Of a stretch of DNA of 56,782 nt, positions 33,876 to 40,981 are shown in pieces. Within the stretch, counting starts at the first letter, position 1, and every line of letters begins with the position of its first letter. The notes under the pieces were generated by a model. The model worked only from the letters and a program-made list of their open reading frames with translations, was not told the origin of the DNA and did not search any database. The stretch comes from Microtetraspora sp. NBRC 16547. Its GTDB lineage: Bacteria > Actinomycetota > Actinomycetes > Streptosporangiales > Streptosporangiaceae. Position numbers and translations under genes: made by a program. The stretch covers positions 1 through 56,782 of the forward strand of contig NZ_BSSE01000040.1 in the NCBI RefSeq assembly GCF_030268965.1, written 5' to 3'.

Positions 33876-33984
33876 CGCCCTTCCTGTGACGGGAAGGGTT
33901 TTGGCGACAGATCGTCATCATCCGAACGATGGATTGCCTGGTGCGCGCCCGCGGGCAGGCCGGGCCCTCGGCGGCCGGCGGCCG

Positions 33985-34055
33985 GCAGCCATGGTGGCGG
34001 CGATGGCGGCGGCCATGGTGGCGGCGGTGGTGGCGGCGGTGGTGGCCGGCCGGGC
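33985..34055. repeat. GGC/GGT triplet low-complexity tract
   Basis: Irregular runs of ATGGTGGCGGC and GGTGGTGGC units. Antisense frames through it give His/Arg-rich peptides that I treat as artefacts. It separates the importer promoter from the heme oxygenase operators. Confidence 0.7.
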
Positions 34056-34089
34056 CGGGGCGGTCGCGTTGCGCGGCGCAGCGAAGTTC

Positions 34090-34145
34090 GCGACGATGTG
34101 TCGTAAAAGTATTGACCATCATCGCTCTTGCTGACACTCTGTCGT
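34090..34145 (+). promoter_or_regulatory. Two proposed TetR operators (sites B1, B2) at the heme oxygenase 1 promoter
   Basis: B1 (34090-34104) is GCGACG-ATG-TGTCGT followed by AAAA. B2 (34131-34145) is CTGACA-CTC-TGTCGT followed by TAAAA. Each keeps a perfect TGTCGT right arm with an A-run, and a left arm matching ACGACA at 4 of 6. A TTGACC -35-like box (34112-34117) lies between them and B2 covers where the -10 should be, so binding would block transcription. Confidence 0.55.
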
Positions 34146-34177
34146 TAAAAGGCATTCCGACGCAATGGAGTCCAGGC

Positions 34178-34834
34178 ATGACTGCAACCGAGAGCTTCGC
34201 CGAGCAGCTCAAGAAGGCGACCTGGAGCGACCACGAGGATGCGGAGCACACCGCCTTCCTCGAAGCGCTCATGGGTGGGCGCGTCTCCCGGGAGGGGTAC
34301 GCCGAGATGGTGGCCCAGCACTACTTCGCCTACGTGGCCCTGGAGGAGGCGGGACGCGCCCTCGCCGACGACCCGGTCGCGGGCCCGTTCGTCAGCCCGG
34401 AGCTTGAGCGCCTGCCCGCCTTGGAGGCCGACCTGGAGGAGCTGTACGGAAAGGACTGGCGCGACAAGATCACGCCGTCCAAGCCCACGTTGACCTATGT
34501 CGCGCGGATCAACCAGATCGCCGACTGGCCGGGCGGGTTCATCGCCCACCACTACACCCGCTACCTCGGCGACCTCTCCGGCGGGCAGGTGATCCGCAAG
34601 GTCGCCGAGCGCACGTACCAGTTCGGCGCCGCGGCGGGAGTGCGGTTCTACCTCTTCCCCGGCATCCCGGACCTCAAGGCGTTCAAGGTCGACTACCGGG
34701 ACCGGCTCAACGCGCTGAACCCGGACGAGGTGGAGGCCAGGAGGATCATCGGCGAGACCGTGCTGGCCTACCAGCTCAACACCGAGGTCATCGTCGAGAT
34801 CGGCAAGCGGCTGCCCGAGTACCTGGTGGCATGA
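34178..34834 (+). CDS. hmuO: Heme oxygenase (biliverdin-producing)
   Basis: 218 residues, the HmuO/HO-1 size. Proximal heme ligand H19 in TWSDHEDAEHTAF aligns with His20 of HmuO; the distal helix YTRYLGDLSGGQVIRK has the essential Asp that organises bound O2. It opens heme to biliverdin, CO and Fe2+ using O2 and seven electrons. Start ATG 34178 (MTATESFAEQL); the longer upstream frame is not homologous. Its stop overlaps the diaphorase ATG (ATGA), so enzyme and electron donors are made as one set. Confidence 0.93.
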   Translation: MTATESFAEQLKKATWSDHEDAEHTAFLEALMGGRVSREGYAEMVAQHYFAYVALEEAGRALADDPVAGPFVSPELERLPALEADLEELYGKDWRDKITPSKPTLTYVARINQIADWPGGFIAHHYTRYLGDLSGGQVIRKVAERTYQFGAAAGVRFYLFPGIPDLKAFKVDYRDRLNALNPDEVEARRIIGETVLAYQLNTEVIVEIGKRLPEYLVA

Positions 34835-36054
34835 GCTTTCCCCTGCCGGTCCGCCCGCTCCGGGACGCGCGCCTGCTCGCTCCGGAGCCGGACGGGGCGC
34901 CGCGCGGCCCAGACCCCTCGGGGCCGGAGATCATCGAGATCGCCGAGGCGGCGGGCGTGCGCGGGCGCGGCGGCGCGGGCTTCCCGCTGGCCAAAAAGCT
35001 CCGCTCGGTCGCATCGGCGGCCGGCTCCACCCGCTTCGTGATCGCCAACGGGGAGGAGGGCGAGCCCGCCTCCGTCAAGGACCGGTTCCTGCTCCGCGAG
35101 CGTCCGGAGCTCGTGCTCCGCGGTCTCGCGCTGGCCGCCCGGGCCGTGGGAGCCGACCGCTCCTACGCGTATGTCAGCGATCCGGCCGCCGCCCGCCGCC
35201 TCGCCGGGGCACGCGGCGGCGACCTCGTCGACGTCGTGCGGGTGACGCCCGGATACGTGGCGGGGGAGGAGACCGCGGTCGTCCGCGCCGTCGGCGGCGG
35301 ACCGGCCCTGCCCACGGCGAAACCGCCCCGGCCCTGGCAGGCGGGCCTGGGGGGAGCGCCCACCCTGGTGAGTAACGCCGAGACGCTCGCCCAGCTCGCC
35401 CTCGCCGTCCGGCTCGGACCGGAGACCTACCGCCGGCTCGGCACCCCGGAGTCCGGAGGCACGTTCCTGGTGACGCTGTCGGGCGCGGGTCAGGCCCCCG
35501 TCCTGTACGAGGTCCCGTACGGTGTCCCGCTGCGTGAGCTGGTGACCACCCACCGGGGAACGGCCGCCGGGGTGACCGGGATGCTGGCCGGTGGCTTCGC
35601 GGGAGGACTGCTTCCTCCTTCGGCCCTGGACCTTCCGCTCACCCACGCCGCGCTGGCCGCTGCGGGCAGCACGCTCGGCTGCGGCGCCTTCGTCCTGCTC
35701 GCCGGGGAGTGCCCGGTGGGGGTGGCCGCCGACGTGGCGGCCTTCTTCGACCGGGAGAACGCGCGGCAGTGCGGGCCGTGCGTCACGGGCACGGCGGGCG
35801 TGGCGGACGTGCTCGCCGGGCTGACCGTACGCTCCGCGACGTGGAGCGACGTCGCGCGGCTGGAACGGTGGGGGCAGGCGCTGGCCGGGCGGGGCAACTG
35901 CGCGACGCCGGACGCCGTGACGGTCCTGGTCGGCTCGCTCTTCCTGCATCACCGCGATCTCGTCGGCGCGCACGTGGACGCGGAGTGCGAGCGGTGCGCC
36001 GTCTCCCCTGTCACCGCGGACACGAAGTTTCGCATCTCTCTGGAGGAACCATGA
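34831..36054 (+). CDS. NuoF-like NADH:FMN/Fe-S oxidoreductase (diaphorase module)
   Basis: 407 residues, complex-I 51-kDa fold. GRGGAGFPLAKK and IANGEEGEPASVKDR form the FMN/NADH site; an SLBB beta-grasp follows (FLVTLSGAGQAPVLYEVPYG); the C-terminal cluster domain has C314 and C317 (ARQCGPCVTG) and C357 (GRGNCATP). The first Cys of the canonical C-x2-C-x2-C is Ala here, while a spare CERC pair (C386, C389) lies at the end. Coupled by ATGA to heme oxygenase and to the ferredoxin. It likely moves electrons from NADH to the ferredoxin for heme cleavage. Confidence 0.85.
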   Translation: MSFPLPVRPLRDARLLAPEPDGAPRGPDPSGPEIIEIAEAAGVRGRGGAGFPLAKKLRSVASAAGSTRFVIANGEEGEPASVKDRFLLRERPELVLRGLALAARAVGADRSYAYVSDPAAARRLAGARGGDLVDVVRVTPGYVAGEETAVVRAVGGGPALPTAKPPRPWQAGLGGAPTLVSNAETLAQLALAVRLGPETYRRLGTPESGGTFLVTLSGAGQAPVLYEVPYGVPLRELVTTHRGTAAGVTGMLAGGFAGGLLPPSALDLPLTHAALAAAGSTLGCGAFVLLAGECPVGVAADVAAFFDRENARQCGPCVTGTAGVADVLAGLTVRSATWSDVARLERWGQALAGRGNCATPDAVTVLVGSLFLHHRDLVGAHVDAECERCAVSPVTADTKFRISLEEP

Positions 36055-36239
36055 AGGTTGTGATCGACGCCGCCGTGTGCGACGGCAAGGGGTACTGCAA
36101 GCGTTTCGCTCCGGAGGTGTTCGGGCTGGACGAGTGGGGTTACGGCAAGGTTCTGGTGGATGAGGTCCCGCCGGAGCACATGGCGGGCGCCGAGGCCGCC
36201 GTCGAGGCGTGTCCGTTGCAGGCCATCAGGACGGTGTGA
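36051..36239 (+). CDS. Ferredoxin, 3Fe-4S type
   Basis: 62 residues, the length of Streptomyces SoyB-type ferredoxins. C10, C16 (VCDGKGYC) and C54 (EACPLQAI) are the three cluster ligands; the fourth position is Gly, as in 3Fe-4S members. PEVFGLDEWGYGKV is the family linker. Start ATG 36051 overlaps the diaphorase stop. These small ferredoxins normally feed P450s; here the operon says the client is heme oxygenase. Confidence 0.92.
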   Translation: MKVVIDAAVCDGKGYCKRFAPEVFGLDEWGYGKVLVDEVPPEHMAGAEAAVEACPLQAIRTV

Positions 36240-36241
36240 CG

Positions 36242-36268
36242 AGGCCGCCCTCTCCAGGAGGGCGGCCT
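36242..36268 (+). terminator. Terminator of the heme oxygenase operon
   Basis: AGGCCGCCCTC and GAGGGCGGCCT form a perfect 11-bp stem with loop TCCAG, starting three bases after the ferredoxin stop. Confidence 0.75.
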
Positions 36269-36357
36269 TCGCGTTCGTTCGCGCTTCCTCGTGTCTTTCG
36301 TGTTCCGGGCGCCTGCCGCGTGCCGTCCCTGTGTGCCGTCCCTGCGTGCCCTCTCTG

Positions 36358-37023
36358 TCAGGCCACGCCGAACTCCTCGCCCAGCTCGACGGTGATCGCG
36401 GCGTTGCCGCGGAAGGCGTGACTGCCCTCCTCCACCAGCGGCTCGAGGTCCTCCTCGGTGACAGGCACCGCGTTCATCCGCGCGTGATAGTCGGAGATGA
36501 AGGCGCGGTTGTCCTCGATCTCCGCGAAGTCGTAGAACGCCACGCCGGCGCCGTCGCTCAGGCCGTACGTCGTGGTGAGCAGCTTGGCGAGCGTCGCCCC
36601 GCCGTGCAGGTAACCGGCGTAGCGGATCCAGTGGTGGGGGACCAGGCCGAGTGGCCACTCGTCGCGGACGCGGTGCAGCCGCGCCACGTACGCGTCGGTG
36701 GCCGGAGAGGTGCGCAGGGAGTCCCGCCAGTCGCGGCCGTGGAAGTACGCGAGGTCGCGCTCGATGGCCTCCGCGCGGTTGAGCTGGGGCAGGTACAGGG
36801 CGCCGACGGCGGGGTCCTCCCGCAGGGCCTCCGCCGTCCGCTCCAGGGCGGAGTACACAGCGTGAAACCGGACCAGCCACGCGCTGTAGGCGTCCTTGGT
36901 CAGCCTGCCCTGGAACAGGGCGAGCATGTAGGGAGTGTTCTCGGCCTCGCGGTGCGCCTCGGACGTCCCGTGGTAGAGCAGCTTGGACAGCGGCTCGCGG
37001 TCCTGGGCGGTGTTCGTGTTCAC
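36358..37023 (-). CDS. Second heme oxygenase homologue with altered distal helix
   Basis: 221 residues from GTG 37023 (GGAGGA upstream; the frame to 37068 crosses the operator). Proximal H24 in TSEAHREAENTPYM is kept. The distal segment reads IRYAGYLHGGATLAK instead of G-D-L-S-G-G-Q, so Tyr138 stands where the O2-activating Asp belongs and His140 where Ser belongs. Asp mutants of other heme oxygenases turn into peroxidase-like proteins, so it may make a different product, bind heme for transfer or sensing, or use another proton relay. Divergent from the TetR gene. Confidence 0.85.
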   Translation of the reverse strand: MNTNTAQDREPLSKLLYHGTSEAHREAENTPYMLALFQGRLTKDAYSAWLVRFHAVYSALERTAEALREDPAVGALYLPQLNRAEAIERDLAYFHGRDWRDSLRTSPATDAYVARLHRVRDEWPLGLVPHHWIRYAGYLHGGATLAKLLTTTYGLSDGAGVAFYDFAEIEDNRAFISDYHARMNAVPVTEEDLEPLVEEGSHAFRGNAAITVELGEEFGVA

Positions 37024-37034
37024 GCCTGTCCTCC

Positions 37035-37082
37035 GTTTTACGACGAGTTGCCTTAAAGATAACGACAAACTGTCGTCAAAAC
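37035..37082. promoter_or_regulatory. Proposed TetR operators (sites C1, C2) between heme oxygenase 2 and tetR
   Basis: C1 (37062-37076) is ACGACA-AAC-TGTCGT, a perfect 6+6 palindrome followed by CAAAAC. C2 (37035-37058) begins GTTTTACGACG and ends TGCCTTAAAG, matching the left half of site A over ten bases. C2 abuts the ribosome site of heme oxygenase 2; C1 lies about 90 bp before tetR. GAAAC-GAC-GTTTC (37091-37103) is a further palindrome. Confidence 0.65.
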
Positions 37083-37163
37083 AACAGAGCGAAACGACGT
37101 TTCCCGGCCGCTGTGAAAGGCGGGAACGCTGACGGCATGCCCGCTGCGTGCGAAAATGCCGAT

Positions 37164-37766
37164 ATGCCTAGGATTTCTGCCCCGAACCTGCGAGAGCACC
37201 GCGCGCAGACAGTGAACCGGATCATCGACGCGGTGGCCCGGCTCTCCAAGGATCGAGGCATCGACGCGATCTCCATGACCGACGTCGCGGCGGAGGCCGG
37301 CGTGGCGCGGACCGTCCTCTACAACTACTTCCCGGACAAGGCCGCGCTGCTGCTCGCGTTCAGCCAGCGGGTGACCGACTACTTCGTCGACCTCTTCGAG
37401 CAGGACCTGCCCGAGGGTGCCAGCGCCGGCTCGCGTCTTGAGTCTTTCGTCCGGCTCCAGCTGAAGGGCCTCGTCGCCCACCCCCACCCGGGCGCCGCCG
37501 AGATCACCGCGGCGCTGGGACCCGACGCGTACCAGGCGCTCGCGGGCCATGTGGCGCCCATGCACAAGATCTTGTGCGAGATCCTCGCCGGCGGGATCGA
37601 GTCGGGGGAGTTCCGCCCGCTCGACGTGGACGCCGCCGCCCGCAGCGTCCTGGCCGTCATCGGGGCGGAGCGGATCCCCCTCGTCGGCGGCGCGGTGACG
37701 CTGGAAGACGCGGAGCGGACCGTCATCGCCTTCGTCCAGGGAGCCGTCCGAGCACCGGGAAAGTGA
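37164..37766 (+). CDS. TetR-family repressor, proposed regulator of the heme/iron genes
   Basis: 200 residues. HTH at about 15-60 (TVNRIIDAVARLSKDRGIDA, SMTDVAAEAGVARTVLYNYF), ligand-binding helices after. Start ATG 37164 (MPRISAPNLREH) is taken because residues before it in the longer frame are not family-like. It is divergent from heme oxygenase 2 with palindromes between. The same palindrome core occurs at two other heme/iron promoters in the window, so it is the best candidate to bind them, with heme, biliverdin or iron as possible inducer. Confidence 0.85.
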   Translation: MPRISAPNLREHRAQTVNRIIDAVARLSKDRGIDAISMTDVAAEAGVARTVLYNYFPDKAALLLAFSQRVTDYFVDLFEQDLPEGASAGSRLESFVRLQLKGLVAHPHPGAAEITAALGPDAYQALAGHVAPMHKILCEILAGGIESGEFRPLDVDAAARSVLAVIGAERIPLVGGAVTLEDAERTVIAFVQGAVRAPGK

Positions 37767-37832
37767 TCGGCGCCGCGGCGACCCCATGATCCAGCTGGGG
37801 CGATCTCCGCACCGACCCCTCTGGCTGCGAGG

Positions 37833-38396
37833 ATGAGGGTCGTGTCCCCCGAGGAGCCGGGCCTGCGCCTGGCACGAGCCGCCGTCTTCGCGACGGTGTG
37901 CGTCCTCGTCTCCGCGGCCGGGCACTTCTTCGCCGGAGGCGGTCCCGTCGCGCCCGGCGTCCTGGCGGCGGGCGCGCTCGGGGCGTTGACGCTCGCCTAC
38001 GTCCTCAACGGGCGCGAGCGAGGCCCCGAGGCCGTCATGGCGGCGACGGTCGCCGCGCAGGACCTCCTCCACGAGCTCTTCACCTGGTCGGCGTCGGCTC
38101 CGGCGGTCCATTCCGCGCACGGACACCTCGGCGTCGGCATGCTGCTGGTCCACCTCCTGGTGGCGCTGGTCAGCGGCTGGTGGCTGTGCCGGGGCGAGGA
38201 CGCGGTCTGGCTCATGCTCCGCCTGTGGGGCGCGCCGCCCTTCCCCCTGCCGCGGCGGCTCCGCGCCGTCCCGGAGGAGAGCCACCGTCCACTACGGCAG
38301 GCCGTGCCGCCCTCCGAGGCGGAGCCGCACCGCGGTCACGAGATCGCGCCGGCGATCCCCAGGCGCGGTCCGCCCGTGCCGTGTCACGCCGGCTGA
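37833..38396 (+). CDS. Small integral membrane protein, function unknown
   Basis: 187 residues. Four helices: AAVFATVCVLVSAAGHFFAG, APGVLAAGALGALTLAYVL, a middle helix around VMAATVAAQDLLHELF, and MLLVHLLVALVSGWWL; then a cytoplasmic Pro/Arg-rich tail with several His and one Cys near the end. Helices contain His (AGHFF, HELF, VHSAHGHLGV), so it could be a metal-handling protein, as small membrane proteins of this look often adjoin copper genes. 38397-38665 is non-coding. Confidence 0.6.
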   Translation: MRVVSPEEPGLRLARAAVFATVCVLVSAAGHFFAGGGPVAPGVLAAGALGALTLAYVLNGRERGPEAVMAATVAAQDLLHELFTWSASAPAVHSAHGHLGVGMLLVHLLVALVSGWWLCRGEDAVWLMLRLWGAPPFPLPRRLRAVPEESHRPLRQAVPPSEAEPHRGHEIAPAIPRRGPPVPCHAG

Positions 38397-38665
38397 AGGA
38401 GGCAGCAGCGCTCCGGTGGCCGGTGTGCCCGAGTGTTCCGGCGCTCCGCACCGCGCGGACGCGCCGTTCCGACCGTCGCCCAGCATGGCCGGGATTCCTC
38501 CGCGCGGAGCTCGCGCCGCTGACGTGCGTCTTCGCCGCGCACCGTCCGCGGCATCGTGATGCCGGCCGCCGGGGCGTGGATCGTCTCCCGCTCCCACCCC
38601 GGCCCTCCCGCCGCGTACGCCCCGGCTCCGGCGCCGAGGAGATCGAGCCGAGCAGAAAGATCATC

Positions 38666-39241
38666 ATGAGGTCTGTTTCCGATCACCGAGCGGCCGACGA
38701 CGAACGGCTGACGGTGCTCGCCCTGGCGGCACGCGCGGGAGCCCCCGCGGACGTCGAGGCCTTCGCCCGCGCCGTCTACCCGGACGTGCGCCGGTTCCTC
38801 GTCCATCTGACCGACCCCCAGTCGGCGGAGGACCTCACCCAGGAGACGTTCGTGCGGGCCCTCGGCAGCCTGCCCAGGTTCGCCGGGCGGGCCTCCGCCC
38901 GCACATGGCTGCTGTCCATCGCCCGCCGGGTCGTCGTCGACCGGTTCCGCTCGGCGGCCGTGCGCCCCATGATCGCCGACGTGCCCGACTGGCGGGCCGC
39001 CGCCGAACGGCGCCAGCCGTTCGAAACGCCCGGTCCGGACGACGCCGTGGCGCTGGCCGGGCTGCTCGCCGAGGTGCCGCGCGAACGGCGCGACGCCTTC
39101 GTGCTCACCCAGCTCATGGGCCTGCCGTACGCCGAGGCGGCGGAGCTGATCGGGTGCCCCGTGGGCACGGTGCGCTCGCGCGTGGCGCGGGCACGCAGCC
39201 AGCTCATCACCTCGCTGGCGGAGGCCGAACAGGCGGCCTGA
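38666..39241 (+). CDS. ECF RNA polymerase sigma factor (SigC/RpoE type)
   Basis: 191 residues. Sigma-2: DVRRFLVHLTDPQSAEDLTQ, ETFVRALGSLPRFAGRAS, WLLSIARRVVVDRFR; sigma-4: RERRDAFVLTQLMGLPYAEA and GCPVGTVRSRVARARSQL. Start ATG 38666; a long frame from 37898 shifts through the previous gene and is not real. No anti-sigma gene follows; the small membrane protein upstream could be a partner. Confidence 0.9.
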   Translation: MRSVSDHRAADDERLTVLALAARAGAPADVEAFARAVYPDVRRFLVHLTDPQSAEDLTQETFVRALGSLPRFAGRASARTWLLSIARRVVVDRFRSAAVRPMIADVPDWRAAAERRQPFETPGPDDAVALAGLLAEVPRERRDAFVLTQLMGLPYAEAAELIGCPVGTVRSRVARARSQLITSLAEAEQAA

Positions 39242-39355
39242 ACAAGCGGGACGCGAGCGGGGACGGTCACGCGAAGCGCGCGAGCGGACTCCGACGACGC
39301 TGCCCGAACGACGCTGCCCGAGTGACACGGGGCGGCCTGCCCGAGCGGTGGGACG

Positions 39356-39382
39356 CCGGGGCCGGAGATGCTCCGGCCCCGG
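39356..39382. terminator. Bidirectional terminator between sigma factor and P450
   Basis: CCGGGGCCGGAG and CTCCGGCCCCGG make a perfect 12-bp stem with a three-base loop ATG. Confidence 0.65.
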
Positions 39383-39430
39383 GCGGTCCTCATCCCCGGG
39401 CGCCTGCCCGGGACGGCGAACCCGGGCCAG

Positions 39431-40609
39431 TCACCACGCGACGGGCAGGGAGTCGAGCCCGTAGACGATGGCGATCTTCCTGAACTCCACCTCCTCGTCC
39501 GGCACGGCGAGGCGCAGCCCGGGGAAGCGCCGCAGCAGCGCCGGGTAGGCGATGCGCATCTCCATCCGCGCCAGCGGCGCGCCGACGCAGCGGTGGATGC
39601 CGTGCCCGAAAGCCAGATGCGAGGACGCGTCACGGTCCGGGACGACGGTCTCCATGTCGGCGCCGAGGTTCGGGTCGCGGTTGGCGGCGGCCAGCGAGCA
39701 GAGGACCATCTGGCCCTTCGCGATGGGCTGCCCAGCCAGGACGAGGTCCTCGCGGGCGAAGCGCGGGAAGGCGACCTGCACGACCGTGAGGTAGCGCAGC
39801 AGCTCCTCCACCACCCGGCCGACCTGCTCCTCGTCGCCGTCCCGCACGAGCGCGAGGTGGTCGGGGTGCTGCAGCAGCCACAGGGTGCCCAGGGCGAGCA
39901 TGCTCGTGCTGGTGTCATGGCCGCCGGTCAGCAGACCGTCGGCGAGGCTGGCCAACTCCTCGTCGCTGATCTCGTCGCCGTGCTCGCGCAGCAGCATGCC
40001 GAGCAGGCCGTCGCCGGGGTTCTCCCGCTCGCGCGCCACCAGCTTCCGCAGGTAGGCCATCGAGTCGTTGATCGCCTGGAGCGACGCCTCCGGCCCGGCC
40101 GAGAAGTCGAAGCGGCCCGTGCTCAGACGCAGGAAGTCGGCCTGCTCCTCGTACGGCACGCCAAGCAACTCGCAGACCACCAGCGAGGGAATGGGCAGGG
40201 CGAAGGTCTGGACCAGGTCCGCAGGGGCCCCGGCCGCCTCCATGGCGTCGAGACGCTCGGCCACGATGGCCTCGATCCGGGGCTCCAGCCGGCGCAGCCG
40301 CCGTACCGTGAACTCCGGGGTGAGGAACTTGCGCAGCCTGGTGTGCTCGGGCGGGTCGCGGAAGCCGAGCCCGCCCGGGTCCTCCTGCTGGGAGCCGGCG
40401 GCGATCACGTTGCCGAAGTCGTTGCTGAACCTGCCGTGGTCGCCGAGTACGGCGCGCACGTCCTCATATCTGGTGACCAGCCACACCGTGGAGCCGTCCG
40501 GCATGGGCAGCGGATGAACCGGCTGCTCGGCCCGGATCCGGCCGAGCTCCGGCACCGGGTCCATGCCCTCCCGCATGAACTGCACGAGAGGGAATTCCGT
40601 CTCTGACAT
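39431..40609 (-). CDS. Cytochrome P450
   Basis: 392 residues, class I bacterial type. Heme ligand C341 in FGHGIHRCVGAPLARME; I-helix GGHDTS with T233; E-x-x-R of helix K in EELLRY; PERF-like region around RDPNLGADME. Start ATG 40609 (MSETEFPL); the frame to 40681 crosses an inverted repeat. It needs a ferredoxin; the closest is the 3Fe-4S ferredoxin at 36 kb, though that is bound to the heme oxygenase operon. Substrate unknown. Confidence 0.93.
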   Translation of the reverse strand: MSETEFPLVQFMREGMDPVPELGRIRAEQPVHPLPMPDGSTVWLVTRYEDVRAVLGDHGRFSNDFGNVIAAGSQQEDPGGLGFRDPPEHTRLRKFLTPEFTVRRLRRLEPRIEAIVAERLDAMEAAGAPADLVQTFALPIPSLVVCELLGVPYEEQADFLRLSTGRFDFSAGPEASLQAINDSMAYLRKLVARERENPGDGLLGMLLREHGDEISDEELASLADGLLTGGHDTSTSMLALGTLWLLQHPDHLALVRDGDEEQVGRVVEELLRYLTVVQVAFPRFAREDLVLAGQPIAKGQMVLCSLAAANRDPNLGADMETVVPDRDASSHLAFGHGIHRCVGAPLARMEMRIAYPALLRRFPGLRLAVPDEEVEFRKIAIVYGLDSLPVAW

Positions 40610-40631
40610 CTGTCGGGTCCTCAATGTTTGA

Positions 40632-40660
40632 GTGCCGAAGCGGTGGCAGCGCTTCGGCAC
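40632..40660. promoter_or_regulatory. Perfect 10-bp inverted repeat upstream of P450
   Basis: GTGCCGAAGC and GCTTCGGCAC with a 9-bp spacer, 23 bp before the P450 start: an operator, or a leader stem-loop close to the ribosome site. 40661-40981 holds no gene. Confidence 0.5.
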
Positions 40661-40981
40661 CGAGTGTGCGTTCCCGGGCACGTGGGCGCGGTCGCGACCG
40701 CCGTCGGCACGTCGTCTCCGCGTGATGCCGACGCCCTTGCCTCCGACATCCGGCCCCTCCCGTCGCGCGACCGGTCCCGGATACGCGGATGATGAAAGAC
40801 CCCCACAAAGACATGTCGTTGGGGCGGGCGAGTTAGTTCCCGGAAAAATGAGGATTCTCCGGCCTCAGGTGAGGGTGCGGGTTGGACCGGGCGCGCGGCC
40901 CGGCTCCGCCACCGCTGAAAACGGGTCGATCTTTCCTCCGGAGCCGGTGCAGACTGGGCGGTGACGCAAAGGAGATCAATC

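Noticed and set aside
33838-34272. Minus-strand frame with RHHRRHHRRHH-type runs
   Set aside because: It is translation of a GGC/GGT triplet tract with no start context; unlike the real His-rich proteins here it has no Asp/Glu/Cys pattern.
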